Shown here in pieces: positions 52,824 to 61,036 of a stretch of 64,000 bases of DNA. The notes below the pieces were generated by a model. That model saw only the letters and a list, made by a program, of their open reading frames with translations, searched no databases and was not told where the DNA came from. The DNA is from 3107 sp001483205 (GTDB taxonomy: Bacteria > Pseudomonadota > Alphaproteobacteria > Rhodobacterales > Rhodobacteraceae). The stretch lies in contig OZ219809.1 of NCBI GenBank assembly GCA_964291375.2, positions 930,001 to 994,000 on the forward strand. The letters run 5' to 3'. The translations under genes were made by a program, and so were the position numbers. Within the stretch, counting starts at the first letter, position 1. Every line of letters begins with the position of its first letter.

Positions 52824-53835
52824 ATGAACTTGACATTTGCGGAAGTAGCTGTTTGCTATAATAAGCCAAGCCAAGCCAAGCCAAGCCAAGCCAAGCCGTC
52901 ATTCTTGTCTAAAACGCACCGCGGCAGCATTTACGGCAACCGCGCTTCTGACCGCCTGTGGTGGGGGTGACGACGGCACCACAACCATCATCACGGGCAC
53001 CACAACCATTACCACGACCGGCACGACTCCGGCTCTCATCAGAATACTGACGACTGACGGCCGCGAAGTCAGCGTTGATACAGCCCTCCTCAAACGCCAT
53101 ATTCAACGACATCAACCTGGGATTGAGGCTGCGGCAGCAGCGACAGCTTCCGGGGCTTTCGTCGTTGATGGCGACAGGGTGAGCGTTGAAGCGACCACTG
53201 ACAACGATAACAAGCTGGTTTTCACCGTCAGGGTTGATGAAGACGGTGTGGTCGGGCCGGGCTTCACGCCGCGACCTGTTTTTCCGGGCACAAGCGGTAA
53301 CAGGACCAGCCTGTATCTGTTCGCCCCGTTTGGAATCGGGCACGACGGTGACACCGATTTTTACACTGGCGGGTATTGGCTTCTGGACCTGAGCGGGGCA
53401 CATGACTACCGGGCGGGCATCTTCACCGCCGGGGCCGGGCAATGGCAAGACCACGCCCTTGAAGTCCTGACCGGATTGGCAAGCTATAGCGGCGATGCAA
53501 CCGGCCTCTATCTGGAAGCCGACCATGCCGGTCAGGCCGACGATGCCGGTCAGTTTGAAGGCACGGCGGCCTTCCGTGCTGACTTCGGCGGGAGCGGGAG
53601 CACCCCCCTGTTGTCCGGGACAGTGACCGACATAACAGACCTGATTACCAGCGCGACGGTTGCCCCCGATCTGACCTTCTATAATGACGGAACCCTGACC
53701 GGCGGCAGCCTTGCCGGGACATGGGCGCATGAGTATTCGGGCGGGGTCGTAGCCCCGGATGCGGTCTCCGGCGTCTTCAACGCCAGAGACACCCGGACAT
53801 CCCTGATCGGGGCATTCGGCGCACAGAGAGACTGA
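52824..53835 (+). CDS. TbpB-like surface lipoprotein, phase-variable, currently out of frame
   Basis: ATG 52824 follows a strong ribosome site (GGAGAGGGG). Thirteen codons later seven AAGCC units begin. With seven units the frame from this ATG stops at TGA 52968-52970 after 48 codons. The next frame is open from 52849 to 53835 and reads CLKRTAAAFTATALLTAC, a lipoprotein signal with lipobox LTAC (Cys at 52957-52959), then a Gly/Thr linker and a beta-barrel domain ending SGVFNARDTRTSLIGAFGAQ, typical of transferrin-binding-protein-B-like domains. No ATG, GTG or TTG lies in that frame before the lipobox. Five or eight units would join start and lipoprotein (338 residues with eight). Ligand and export partner are unknown; no Slam gene is in the window. 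Confidence 0.78.
52863..52897 (+). repeat. Seven tandem AAGCC pentanucleotides (contingency-type microsatellite)
   Basis: Seven perfect AAGCC units occupy 52863-52897, inside the coding start of the lipoprotein gene. A change of one unit shifts the reading frame by five bases. It is the only tandem microsatellite of this kind I saw in the window. Confidence 0.95.
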
Positions 53836-53862
53836 ACGCCCCCCCGAAACAGCAAAAACCGC

Positions 53863-54645
53863 CTACAGCGCCGTCCAGCCGCCGTCCACGCTGATTGCCG
53901 CCCCGGTGATCTGCGCCGCGGCCCCGGAGCACAGGAACAGGGCAATCCCGCCGATCTGCTCCACGGTGGCAAATTCGCCCGAGGGCTGGCGTTTCAGAAG
54001 CACATCCCGCACGACCTCTTCCCGGCTCAGGCCGTATTCCTTCATCGTATCGGGGATTTGCGCCTCGACCAGCGGGGTCAGAACATAGCCCGGACAGATG
54101 GCGTTCACGGTAATCGGCTCCTGCGCCGTCTCCAGCGCCACCACCTTCGTCATGCCCACAAGTCCGTGCTTGGCCGCCACATAAGCCGCCTTATAGGGCG
54201 AGGCCCGCATCCCGTGGGCCGAGGCAACATTGATCACCCTGCCCCAACCGGCCCGGCGCATCATCGGCAGCGCCGCCGCCGTGGTGTGAAAGGCGGAACT
54301 CATGTTGACGGCGACAATCGCGTCCCATTTCGCCACCGGAAATTCGTCAATCGGGGCGACATGCTGAATACCGGCATTGTTGACCAGAATGTCGCAGGCC
54401 CCGGCGCGGTCGATCAGGGCGCGGCAGTCGTCCGGCTTTGACATGTCCGCCCGGATATAGCGCACCGTGCCCCCGTGCCGCCCGTGCTTTTCAGCAAGCG
54501 ATGCGGCCAGCGCGTGATCTTCGTCGCGCTCGGTGAAGGAATTGAGCACCACATCCGCGCCCGCCCCGGCAAGGGCCTCGGCGATCCCCAGCCCGATGCC
54601 GGAGGTGGACCCGGTGATGATTGCCGTCTTGCCTTTTGCCGTCAT
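53863..54645 (-). CDS. bdhA: 3-hydroxybutyrate dehydrogenase (short-chain dehydrogenase)
   Basis: A 260-residue NAD enzyme that oxidises 3-hydroxybutyrate, a product of PHB breakdown, to acetoacetate. The nucleotide motif is TGSTSGIG (11-18), NNAGIQHV follows, the catalytic serine lies in NVASAHGM and YVAAKHG gives the YxxxK pair. PYKAAYVAAKHGLVGMTKV and NAICPGYVLTPLVEAQIPD match BdhA closely. GAGGGCAGC precedes ATG 54645; 48 extra codons upstream are not part of it. It is convergent with the lipoprotein gene. Confidence 0.93.
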   Translation of the reverse strand: MTAKGKTAIITGSTSGIGLGIAEALAGAGADVVLNSFTERDEDHALAASLAEKHGRHGGTVRYIRADMSKPDDCRALIDRAGACDILVNNAGIQHVAPIDEFPVAKWDAIVAVNMSSAFHTTAAALPMMRRAGWGRVINVASAHGMRASPYKAAYVAAKHGLVGMTKVVALETAQEPITVNAICPGYVLTPLVEAQIPDTMKEYGLSREEVVRDVLLKRQPSGEFATVEQIGGIALFLCSGAAAQITGAAISVDGGWTAL

Positions 54646-54770
54646 GCTGCCCTCGTGCCCTGAAACCCGCGCCGCCCCTCTACAGGCCCCGGCCCCCGAA
54701 CGCCAGCCTTGCACGGGCGCTTTGCCCCGCAACATGTCCGCCGGGGCCGTCGGAGCCACCGCCGCAGTCG

Positions 54771-54847
54771 AAAAAAAACGCTGGCGCAAGGCCAGCGTCC
54801 AGTTGTTGAGGCAGGTTTCATACAGGCAAGAAACCTATCGAGCAGTG
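54771..54847 (-). ncRNA. Candidate small RNA, about 77 nt, with own promoter and terminator
   Basis: On the minus strand: TTGGAA (54881-54876), a 17-base spacer and TATAAA (54858-54853); about seven bases later the predicted start; a hairpin AGGTTTC/GAAACCT with a ten-base loop (54836-54830 with 54819-54813); an unpaired stretch UGCCUCAACAACUGG; and a terminator with the stem ACGCTGGC/GCCAGCGT (54798-54791 with 54785-54778) and eight U (54778-54771). There is no ORF of note and no minus-strand gene upstream, so the terminator must belong to a short RNA. It lies between bdhA and the YejA-type gene, on bdhA's strand. I recognise no family. Confidence 0.65.
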
Positions 54848-54852
54848 AACCC

Positions 54853-54881
54853 TTTATACGCAATTTATCGCCGCCTTCCAA
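54853..54881 (-). promoter_or_regulatory. Sigma-70 promoter of the candidate small RNA
   Basis: TTGGAA and TATAAA with a 17-base spacer on the minus strand. This is one of the better promoter matches in the window (-10 five of six, -35 four of six). Confidence 0.6.
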
Positions 54882-54952
54882 GCTAAAAGTTTGAATTATC
54901 TAAACAGCCCCGATAGCTTTCGCGCAAACCACCTGAAAGAGGCCTAAGACCG

Positions 54953-56776
54953 ATGAAGACAAGATCACTCTCCCCCCGCCCCCGGCAGCTCTGCACCGCA
55001 CTGGCCATGGCGTTTTGCCTTGGTGGAGTCACCGCAGGCGCAGACCCCCAACATGGCATAGCTATGTATGGAGACCCTGCCCTACCACCGGATTTTGTGT
55101 CTCTGCCCTACGCGAACCCCGACGCCCCCACCGGCGGCAGGATCATCACCGCAGAGGTCGGCAGCTTCGATTCACTCAATCCGCATATCCGAAAGGGCCG
55201 CGTGCCGTGGCAGTTGCGCTTTCTCGCCTATGAGAGCCTGATGGGCCGCAACTGGGACGAACCCTTCTCGCTCTACGGTCTTCTGGCCGAATCGATAGAC
55301 ACCGGACCGAATCGCCAATGGGTCGAATTTACCCTACGCGAACAGGCCCGCTTTTCCGACGGCACCCCCGTCACCGTGGACGATGTGCTTTGGTCGTATG
55401 AAACCCTGGGGACCGTCGGCCACCCCCGCTATCTGGCCGCCTGGGAAAAGGTGCAGACGACAGAGATCACCGGCCCGCGCAGCATCCGCTTTACCTTTCA
55501 CACCCCGGAGCCGGAACTGGCCCTGATCATCGGCCTGCGCCCGATTCTGAAAAAGGCCCAGTGGCAGGGCCTCGATTTCGCTGACAGTGCCCTGGACACA
55601 ATCCCCGTCGCCACCGCCCCCTATGTCGTCACCGATTTCGAGGCCGGGCGGTATGTCACCCTCAGCCGCAACCCCGATTACTGGGGCCGCGACCTGCCCC
55701 TGCGCCGGGGCACCAACAACCTCGATGAAATACGGATGGAGTTCTTCAGCGACGCCGATGTGATGTTCGAGGCCTTCAAAGCCGGAGAGATCAACACCAT
55801 CCGCGAAACCAATCAGGTGAAATGGGACACCCGCTATGATTTCGCCTCTGTCCTGTCCGGCGATGTGGTCAAGAGCGAAATTCCCCACCAGCGCCCCACC
55901 GGGATTCGCGGCTTTGCCATGAACACCCGGCACCCGGTGTTTGCCGACTGGCGGGTGCGCGAGGCGATGATCCACGCCTTCAACTATGACTTCATCAACC
56001 GGACGCTGAACGGGGGGGCCGCGCCGCGCATCACCTCTTATTTCTCCAACTCTTCGCTGTCGATGGGGGATGGCCCGGCAGAGGGCCGGGTGCGCGACCT
56101 GCTGGCCCCGTTCGCGGATGACCTGCCGCCGGGGGCGCTTGACGGCTATGCCCTGCCCGCGGGCAGTGCCTCGGAACGCAACCGGCGCGACCTGCGCCAT
56201 GCGCTTGACCATCTGGAGGCAGCGGGCTGGACGTTGCAGAACGGTGTCATGCGCGATGATACGGGCACGGCGCTGACCTTTGAGATCGTCCTGCAAAGCG
56301 GGTCCGCCGAGGTGCAGTCGATCATCGACATCTATGTTGAGGCCCTGAAGCGCATCGGCATCACCCCCACCGTCACCGTGGTCGATTCCGCGCAGTTCCG
56401 GGAACGCACCCGGAATTTCGATTTCGGCATGGCCTATTATACCAGAGGCGTCTCGCTCAGCCCCGGCAATGAGCAGCTTCTCTATTGGGGCAGTGCCGCC
56501 GCCGATCAGCCGGGGTCGCGCAACTGGATGGGGGTGCGCTCGCCCGCCGTGGATGCGATGATCGACAGCCTGCTGAATGCACGGGGGCGGGAGGCATTCG
56601 TCGCCGCCATTCGCGCGCTTGACCGGGCGCTGACCACCGGGCGCTATGTGATCCCGGTCTGGTATGATCCGGTGTCGCGGATTGCCCATGCGCGGCAGTT
56701 GCGCTATCCTGCGGCGCTGCCGGTTTATGGCGACTGGCTGGGGTTTCAGCCTGATGTCTGGTGGTGGGAGGACTGA
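54953..56776 (+). CDS. YejA-type peptide ABC transporter solute-binding protein
   Basis: A 607-residue periplasmic binding protein of family 5. The signal peptide covers residues 1-30 (ending GVTAGA). HGIAMYGDPALPPDFVSLPY, NPDAPTGGRI and SFDSLNPHIRKG are typical of the YejA group, which binds oligopeptides and microcin C-like compounds for the YejBEF permease. No permease or ATPase gene follows; a Sel1 protein comes next, so the partners must be elsewhere or this is an orphan. The sRNA candidate lies just upstream on the other strand. Confidence 0.9.
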   Translation: MKTRSLSPRPRQLCTALAMAFCLGGVTAGADPQHGIAMYGDPALPPDFVSLPYANPDAPTGGRIITAEVGSFDSLNPHIRKGRVPWQLRFLAYESLMGRNWDEPFSLYGLLAESIDTGPNRQWVEFTLREQARFSDGTPVTVDDVLWSYETLGTVGHPRYLAAWEKVQTTEITGPRSIRFTFHTPEPELALIIGLRPILKKAQWQGLDFADSALDTIPVATAPYVVTDFEAGRYVTLSRNPDYWGRDLPLRRGTNNLDEIRMEFFSDADVMFEAFKAGEINTIRETNQVKWDTRYDFASVLSGDVVKSEIPHQRPTGIRGFAMNTRHPVFADWRVREAMIHAFNYDFINRTLNGGAAPRITSYFSNSSLSMGDGPAEGRVRDLLAPFADDLPPGALDGYALPAGSASERNRRDLRHALDHLEAAGWTLQNGVMRDDTGTALTFEIVLQSGSAEVQSIIDIYVEALKRIGITPTVTVVDSAQFRERTRNFDFGMAYYTRGVSLSPGNEQLLYWGSAAADQPGSRNWMGVRSPAVDAMIDSLLNARGREAFVAAIRALDRALTTGRYVIPVWYDPVSRIAHARQLRYPAALPVYGDWLGFQPDVWWWED

Positions 56777-56839
56777 GGATGATTGCACAGCGGGGTCGCC
56801 GCGGTTAACCTTCCCGGCGACAGGATGGGAGGACTGAAG

Positions 56840-57655
56840 ATGCGGATGATTGCGGGTGGTCTGTTGATCGCGGCGCTGCTGGCCTTGCCGGTCCCGGCGG
56901 ATGCTGCCGGGGAGGGGGATTTAGCGGCAGGTTTCGCGGCACTTGAGCGAGGCGACTACGCCACCGCCCTTGCCGAGTTTCGCCCGCTGGCGGAGGCCGG
57001 GGATGCTTGGGCGCAGGCCGTTCTGGGGGACATGTATTACAGCGGCGAAGGTGTGCCGCAGGATCACACTCAAGCCGCAATCTGGTATCGCAAGGCGGCG
57101 GAACAGGGGAATGCCAAGGCGCAATATAATCTTGGGATCATGTATCGCTCAGGCCAAGGTGTGCCGCAGGATTATGTGCAAGCCGCAATCTGGTATCGCA
57201 AAGCGGCGGAACAGGGGGATGCTTGGGCGCAATACAATCTGGGGTTCATGTATCTCTTTGGCGAAGGCGTGCCGCAGGATTATGCGCAAGCCGCAACCTG
57301 GTATCGCATGGCGGCGGAACAGGGGCTTGCCGAGGCGCAACACAATCTGGGGCTTATGTATTACAACGGCGATGGTGTGTCACAGGATTATACGCAAGCC
57401 GCAGGCTGGTATCGCAAAGCGGCGGAACAGGGGCTTGCCGAGGCACAATTCTTTCTGGGGGGCATGTATCACCTCGGCCAAGGTGTGCCGCAGGATTTTG
57501 TGCGCGCCTATGCCTGGTACAATCTGGCGGCGGCGGGCGGCGATGAGGATGCGAATGAGGTGCGCGATTTGCTGCGCACGGAGATGACCCCCGAGCAGAC
57601 CGCTGAGGCACAGGCGCTTTCCGCACAGCTTCACGACCGGATCAACGGCAACTGA
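56840..57655 (+). CDS. Exported Sel1-repeat (TPR-like) protein
   Basis: A 271-residue protein with a signal peptide (residues 1-22, ending PADAA) and six or seven Sel1 repeats of 36 residues (AxYNLGxMYxxGxGVPQDYxQAxxWYRKAAEQG type; quoted pieces AQYNLGIMYRSGQGVPQDY and AEAQHNLGLMYYNGDGV). At DNA level the copies are also close, with a 108-base period from about 57030 to 57490, so recent unequal exchange is likely. Sel1 proteins act as protein-binding scaffolds. GGAGGA lies six bases before ATG 56840; 19 codons upstream in frame were rejected. Confidence 0.9.
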   Translation: MRMIAGGLLIAALLALPVPADAAGEGDLAAGFAALERGDYATALAEFRPLAEAGDAWAQAVLGDMYYSGEGVPQDHTQAAIWYRKAAEQGNAKAQYNLGIMYRSGQGVPQDYVQAAIWYRKAAEQGDAWAQYNLGFMYLFGEGVPQDYAQAATWYRMAAEQGLAEAQHNLGLMYYNGDGVSQDYTQAAGWYRKAAEQGLAEAQFFLGGMYHLGQGVPQDFVRAYAWYNLAAAGGDEDANEVRDLLRTEMTPEQTAEAQALSAQLHDRINGN

Positions 57656-57739
57656 CCCGGCCCGCCGCTATCACCCGTTGCCCGCCCCCGTAAGCTGCGC
57701 TATCATCCCCCCGATACATGGTGATGAAAGGGTTTGAGG

Positions 57740-57856
57740 ATGATCCCGCGCGTTCTGCTGTTGACAATACTGTTGTCGCTGTCTGCCTGCTCTACGGTCG
57801 AGGGGCTGGGCCGCGACATTTCCGAAGGCGCGCGAAGGGTCGGCGACGCGCTCTGA
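57740..57856 (+). CDS. Entericidin A/B-family small lipoprotein
   Basis: A 38-residue lipoprotein precursor starting MIPRVLLLTILLSLSACSTV. The lipobox LSAC is followed by STVEGLGRDISEGARRVGDA, the pattern of entericidins (C-xTVxGxGxDIxxxGxxI). Entericidins are tiny lipoproteins linked to stress and envelope stability; EcnA/EcnB were described as antidote and toxin, but the roles in alphaproteobacteria are not settled. The gene is too short for most ORF callers. Spacing to the aquaporin gene is 45 bases. Confidence 0.78.
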   Translation: MIPRVLLLTILLSLSACSTVEGLGRDISEGARRVGDAL

Positions 57857-57901
57857 CCTGCTGTCGCAATTCCGTTACATTGCGCCGCTAAACGGGCGGG
57901 C

Positions 57902-58579
57902 ATGAACGCTCTTGTCCTACGCAAACTTTGCGCCGAGTTCATCGGCACCGGCTTTCTGCTGACCGGGGTGGTTGGCTCCGGCATTATGGGGCAGGCGCTG
58001 GCGGGCGGCAATGTGGCCGTCGCCCTGCTCGCCAATGCGATTGCGACCGGCTGTGTCTTGTATGGGATCATCACCACCCTTGGCCCGATCTCCGGCGCGC
58101 ATTTCAACCCGGCGGTGACGCTGGCCTTTGCACTGCGCCGCGACATCCCCCCCGGCGCGGCGGCGGCCTATGTGCTGACGCAGGTCGTCGCGGCGGTGGT
58201 CGGTGTTTGGGTTGCGCATCTGATGTTCGACCTGCCGGTGCTGCAAAGCTCGACCACCCTGCACCGCACCGGCCCCGCGCAGTGGGTTTCGGAAATTGTG
58301 GCGACTTTTGGCCTGCTGTTCGTGATTTTCGGCGGATTGCGGGCGCGGCCCGAGGCGGTTCCGTCGCTGGTTGCGCTCTATATCACCGGGGCCTACTGGT
58401 TCACGGCATCCACCAGTTTCGCCAACCCGGCGGTGACGGTGGCGCGGGGGCTGACTGACACTTTCGCGGGCATCTATCCCGGCCATGTGGCGATGTTCGT
58501 GGGGATGCAGTTTGGGGCGGTGCTGATAGCGCATCCGGTTCTGGGGTGGCTGTTTGGCGCGGGCGGGGCGCAGGAGTGA
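57902..58579 (+). CDS. Aquaporin/MIP-family channel
   Basis: A 225-residue membrane protein with six helices and the two half-helix NPA boxes, GAHFNPAVT (about residues 64-72) and SFANPAVTVARG in the second half, the latter with the arginine of the selectivity filter. It starts EFIGTGFLLTGVVGSGIMGQ. The length and short loops fit bacterial aquaporins related to those found with arsenic genes as well as water channels; no arsenic gene is near. It is convergent with the XRE-cupin regulator. Confidence 0.9.
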   Translation: MNALVLRKLCAEFIGTGFLLTGVVGSGIMGQALAGGNVAVALLANAIATGCVLYGIITTLGPISGAHFNPAVTLAFALRRDIPPGAAAAYVLTQVVAAVVGVWVAHLMFDLPVLQSSTTLHRTGPAQWVSEIVATFGLLFVIFGGLRARPEAVPSLVALYITGAYWFTASTSFANPAVTVARGLTDTFAGIYPGHVAMFVGMQFGAVLIAHPVLGWLFGAGGAQE

Positions 58580-58594
58580 CGGCCCTCAACGGCC

Positions 58595-59209
58595 TCACAT
58601 CAGCGACGTAACCCAGAGGATCATCGCGTCTTCCTGGCTGGTCGAAATCACGTTATGGCCCATTGAGGCGTCATAATAGGCGCTGTCGCCCCGGCGCATG
58701 TCCACCGGTTCATAAAACTCGGTATAGAGCCGGATTGCCCCGGTCAGCACATACAGAAATTCCTCACCATCATGGCGGACCCAGCCGCCGAATTCTTCCG
58801 TCGATCTGGCCCGCACCCGCGCGCGATAGGGCAACATGCGTTTTCGGGACAGCGTGGTGGCCAGAAGCTCATGCTCATAAGTGACGGTGGGGTGGCTGCT
58901 GCCTTCGCCGGATTTGGTGACCGACATGCGCCCGACGATCTGGTCCCGTGACGGGGGCGTGAACAACTGCGGCACCGAGATTTGCAGGCCCTGGGCGAGT
59001 TTGCGAAGCGCGTCAAAGGTGGGCGACATCTGCCCGTTTTCGATCTTGGACAGGGTGGAGCGCGCCAGCCCCGCCTGCCCCGCCGCCTGTTCGAGCGTCC
59101 AGCCCCGTTCCTTGCGCAAGTCCCTGACCCGCTGGCCGAGGTTCAGGGGTTCGGGCGTGGCGCAGTCTCCGCTGGCGCGGGCGATCTGAACGAGGCTGGG
59201 CTTTTCCAT
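58595..59209 (-). CDS. XRE-family regulator with C-terminal cupin domain
   Basis: A 204-residue protein. The XRE helix-turn-helix is at about residues 23-75 (LGQRVRDLRKERGWTLEQAA, LARSTLSKIENGQMSPT). The cupin follows (about 120-195: HDGEEFLYVLTGAIRLYTE, GDSAYYDASMGHNVIS), which probably senses a small molecule. Such regulators often control amino-acid, polyamine or aldehyde metabolism; its own targets are unknown. The start at 59209 (MEKPSLVQIA) was preferred to 59245. Confidence 0.9.
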   Translation of the reverse strand: MEKPSLVQIARASGDCATPEPLNLGQRVRDLRKERGWTLEQAAGQAGLARSTLSKIENGQMSPTFDALRKLAQGLQISVPQLFTPPSRDQIVGRMSVTKSGEGSSHPTVTYEHELLATTLSRKRMLPYRARVRARSTEEFGGWVRHDGEEFLYVLTGAIRLYTEFYEPVDMRRGDSAYYDASMGHNVISTSQEDAMILWVTSLM

Positions 59210-59292
59210 GCCCCGGTTATAGGCGCGATGGCCCCTTGCGTGCAACGGTGACCCGTCTGACCCTGCGGCAAAAAGACAAGAGCCGCGTCCAA

Positions 59293-59378
59293 CCTGTCCG
59301 GGGGGCAGGCAGGCACTGCTTGGGCAGCAAGCGCCGGGCGGAGCATTTGGGGGCGATACACCCTTATGCAGAAGTCTC
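59293..59378 (+). repeat. Dispersed inverted-repeat element, copy J (right half only)
   Basis: CCTGTCCGGGGGGCAGGCAG begins within the arm of copy A, followed by GCAAGCGCCGGGCGGAGC, ATTTGGGGGCGATACA and the end CTTATGCAGAAGTCTCT. The left half is missing. It fills most of the spacer between the XRE gene and the MFS gene. Confidence 0.72.
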
Positions 59379-59474
59379 TCTAAAGAGAATTGACTTTCCC
59401 CCCATCAGCAATCAGACCCAAACATCGGGGCCGCGCGCCCCCCATTCACACAAACGCCGTTCAGATTGCCCGAC

Positions 59475-60701
59475 ATGACCCACCGCCGCCTGCCCCTGTT
59501 CGAGTTCGTCACCCTGATGGCGATGCTGTTCGCCACCATCGCCTTTTCCATCGACGCCATGCTGCCCGCCCTGCCCGAGATCGGCGCGGAGCTTTCGCCC
59601 GCCAACATCAACCGGGCGCAACTGATCATCACCAGTTTCATTCTCGGCATGGGTGTCGGCACGTTCTTCACCGGCCCGCTGTCGGACGCTTTTGGCAGAA
59701 AACCGGTTCTGGTCGCGGGCACCGGGCTTTATATCTTTGCCTCATGGCTGGCGTGGCGCACCACATCGCTGGAGCTGATGCTGGCGGCGCGGGTGGTGCA
59801 GGGCCTCGGCGCCGCCGGGCCGCGCGTCATCGGCATGGCGATCATCCGTGACCTCTACAAGGGCCGCCGGATGGCCAAGCTCATGTCCTTCACCATGCTG
59901 GTCTTTTCGCTGGTGCCCGCCATCGCGCCCGCCATCGGTGCGGGCATCATCTTCGTTTTCGACTGGCGGGCGATCTTTGCCGCCTTCATCCTGTTTTCCG
60001 CCGTCACCACTCTGTGGCTGATGATAAGACAGCCCGAGACCCTGCCGCCCCAGGCGCGCATACCGTTCCGGGCCTCATACCTGTTTGCCGCCTGTCAGGA
60101 GACCATGCGCAATGAGATGTTCATCGCCTGCACCCTGCTGGTTGCGCTTATCTTCGGAATGCTGGTGGCGGTACTGTCCTCGACCCAGCAGATTTACGAT
60201 GTCGCCTTCGGTCAGGGGGCGGCCTTTCCGCTCTGGTTCGGGGCAACCGCGGTGCTGGCGGCTGGCTCCAACCTGATCAACGCCGCGCTGGTGGAACGGA
60301 TGGGGATGCGGTTTCTGATCACGGTGGCGCTGACCGGGCAACTGGCCCTGTCCTCTGTCATGGTCGTTGCTCTGTGGGGGGAGCTGTGGCCCGAGTGGGC
60401 CGCCCTGCCCGCCTGGTTCCTCTGGTCCACGTCGGTCTTCTTCATGTTTGGCCTGACCATCGGCAATCTCAATGCACTGGCCATGGAGCCGATGGGCCAC
60501 ATCGCCGGAATGGCGGCGTCGATCATCAGCGGGGTTTCCAGTGTGCTGTCAGTGATCATCGCGGTGCCGATCGGGCTGGCTTTCGACGGAACGCCCCTGC
60601 CGCTGGCGTTCGGGATCGCCCTGTGCTGTGCCTTTGGGTGCCTGCTGATCCGGCGCATCGCCCGGCTGGAGCGCATTGCCGTCGGGCAGGAAGGGGTGTG
60701 A
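59475..60701 (+). CDS. Bcr/CflA-type MFS drug efflux transporter
   Basis: A 408-residue inner-membrane protein with twelve helices. SIDAMLPALPEIGAEL in helix 1, GTFFTGPLSDAFGRKPVL (MFS motif A: GPLSDAFGRKP) between helices 2 and 3 and RVVQGLGAAGPRVIGMAIIRD (motif of the Bcr/CflA 14-/12-helix drug group) are clear. It exports drugs or metabolites with H+. The ATG at 59475 was chosen over TTG 59466. The stop codon (60699-60701) touches the first base of repeat copy K. Confidence 0.92.
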   Translation: MTHRRLPLFEFVTLMAMLFATIAFSIDAMLPALPEIGAELSPANINRAQLIITSFILGMGVGTFFTGPLSDAFGRKPVLVAGTGLYIFASWLAWRTTSLELMLAARVVQGLGAAGPRVIGMAIIRDLYKGRRMAKLMSFTMLVFSLVPAIAPAIGAGIIFVFDWRAIFAAFILFSAVTTLWLMIRQPETLPPQARIPFRASYLFAACQETMRNEMFIACTLLVALIFGMLVAVLSSTQQIYDVAFGQGAAFPLWFGATAVLAAGSNLINAALVERMGMRFLITVALTGQLALSSVMVVALWGELWPEWAALPAWFLWSTSVFFMFGLTIGNLNALAMEPMGHIAGMAASIISGVSSVLSVIIAVPIGLAFDGTPLPLAFGIALCCAFGCLLIRRIARLERIAVGQEGV

Positions 60702-60912
60702 AAGACCTCTGCATTTTGGTGCAGCCGGGCAGTCGCCTGCCTGGGCGGGCGCTTTTCTTGAAAGTCTACATTGGCGATGGTCTTGCCATAAAGCCGATAC
60801 GCTCCAACAGGCTGAAACGTTTAGAGCGCCTGCCGGGGGGCAGGCAGGCGCTGCCCGGCGCAAGCGCCGGGCGGGACATTTGGGGGGCGATACAGCCTTA
60901 TGCAGAGGTCTT
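60702..60912 (+). repeat. Dispersed 211-bp inverted-repeat element, copy K
   Basis: It is the same length as copy A and nearly identical to it in the right half, with ends AAGACCTCTGCAT and ATGCAGAGGTCTT. It starts on the base after the MFS stop codon. Sequence differences from A are mostly in the central spacer (CTTGCCATAAAGCCGATACG versus TTTTCTATAAAGTCCATACG). Confidence 0.87.
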
Positions 60913-60949
60913 GCCTATAGCCTGACGAGCAGATTTTGAGTCCAAGTTT

Positions 60950-61036
60950 CGGCCCTGATCCCGCCCGGCGGAACGCCGGGCCGCGCCGTCTCACCCCTCA
61001 ATGGGGTGAACGGCGCGCGCGCCCCCCGCACGGGGG
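60950..61036 (-). repeat. Partial repeat module with CCCCTCAATGGGG hairpin, copy L
   Basis: CCCGCCCGGCGGAACGCCGG, then CTCACCCCTCAATGGGGTGA and a GC-rich tail match the inverted ends of copies B and D. It lies between copy K and the sucB stop, so two family members meet here. Confidence 0.6.

Noticed and set aside
52849..53835. Translation of the TbpB-like gene from an internal start, making the repeat irrelevant
   Set aside because: No ATG, GTG or TTG occurs in the lipoprotein frame before the lipobox; only a CTG at 52849 without a ribosome site. A start after the lipobox (53179) would lose the lipoprotein signal.
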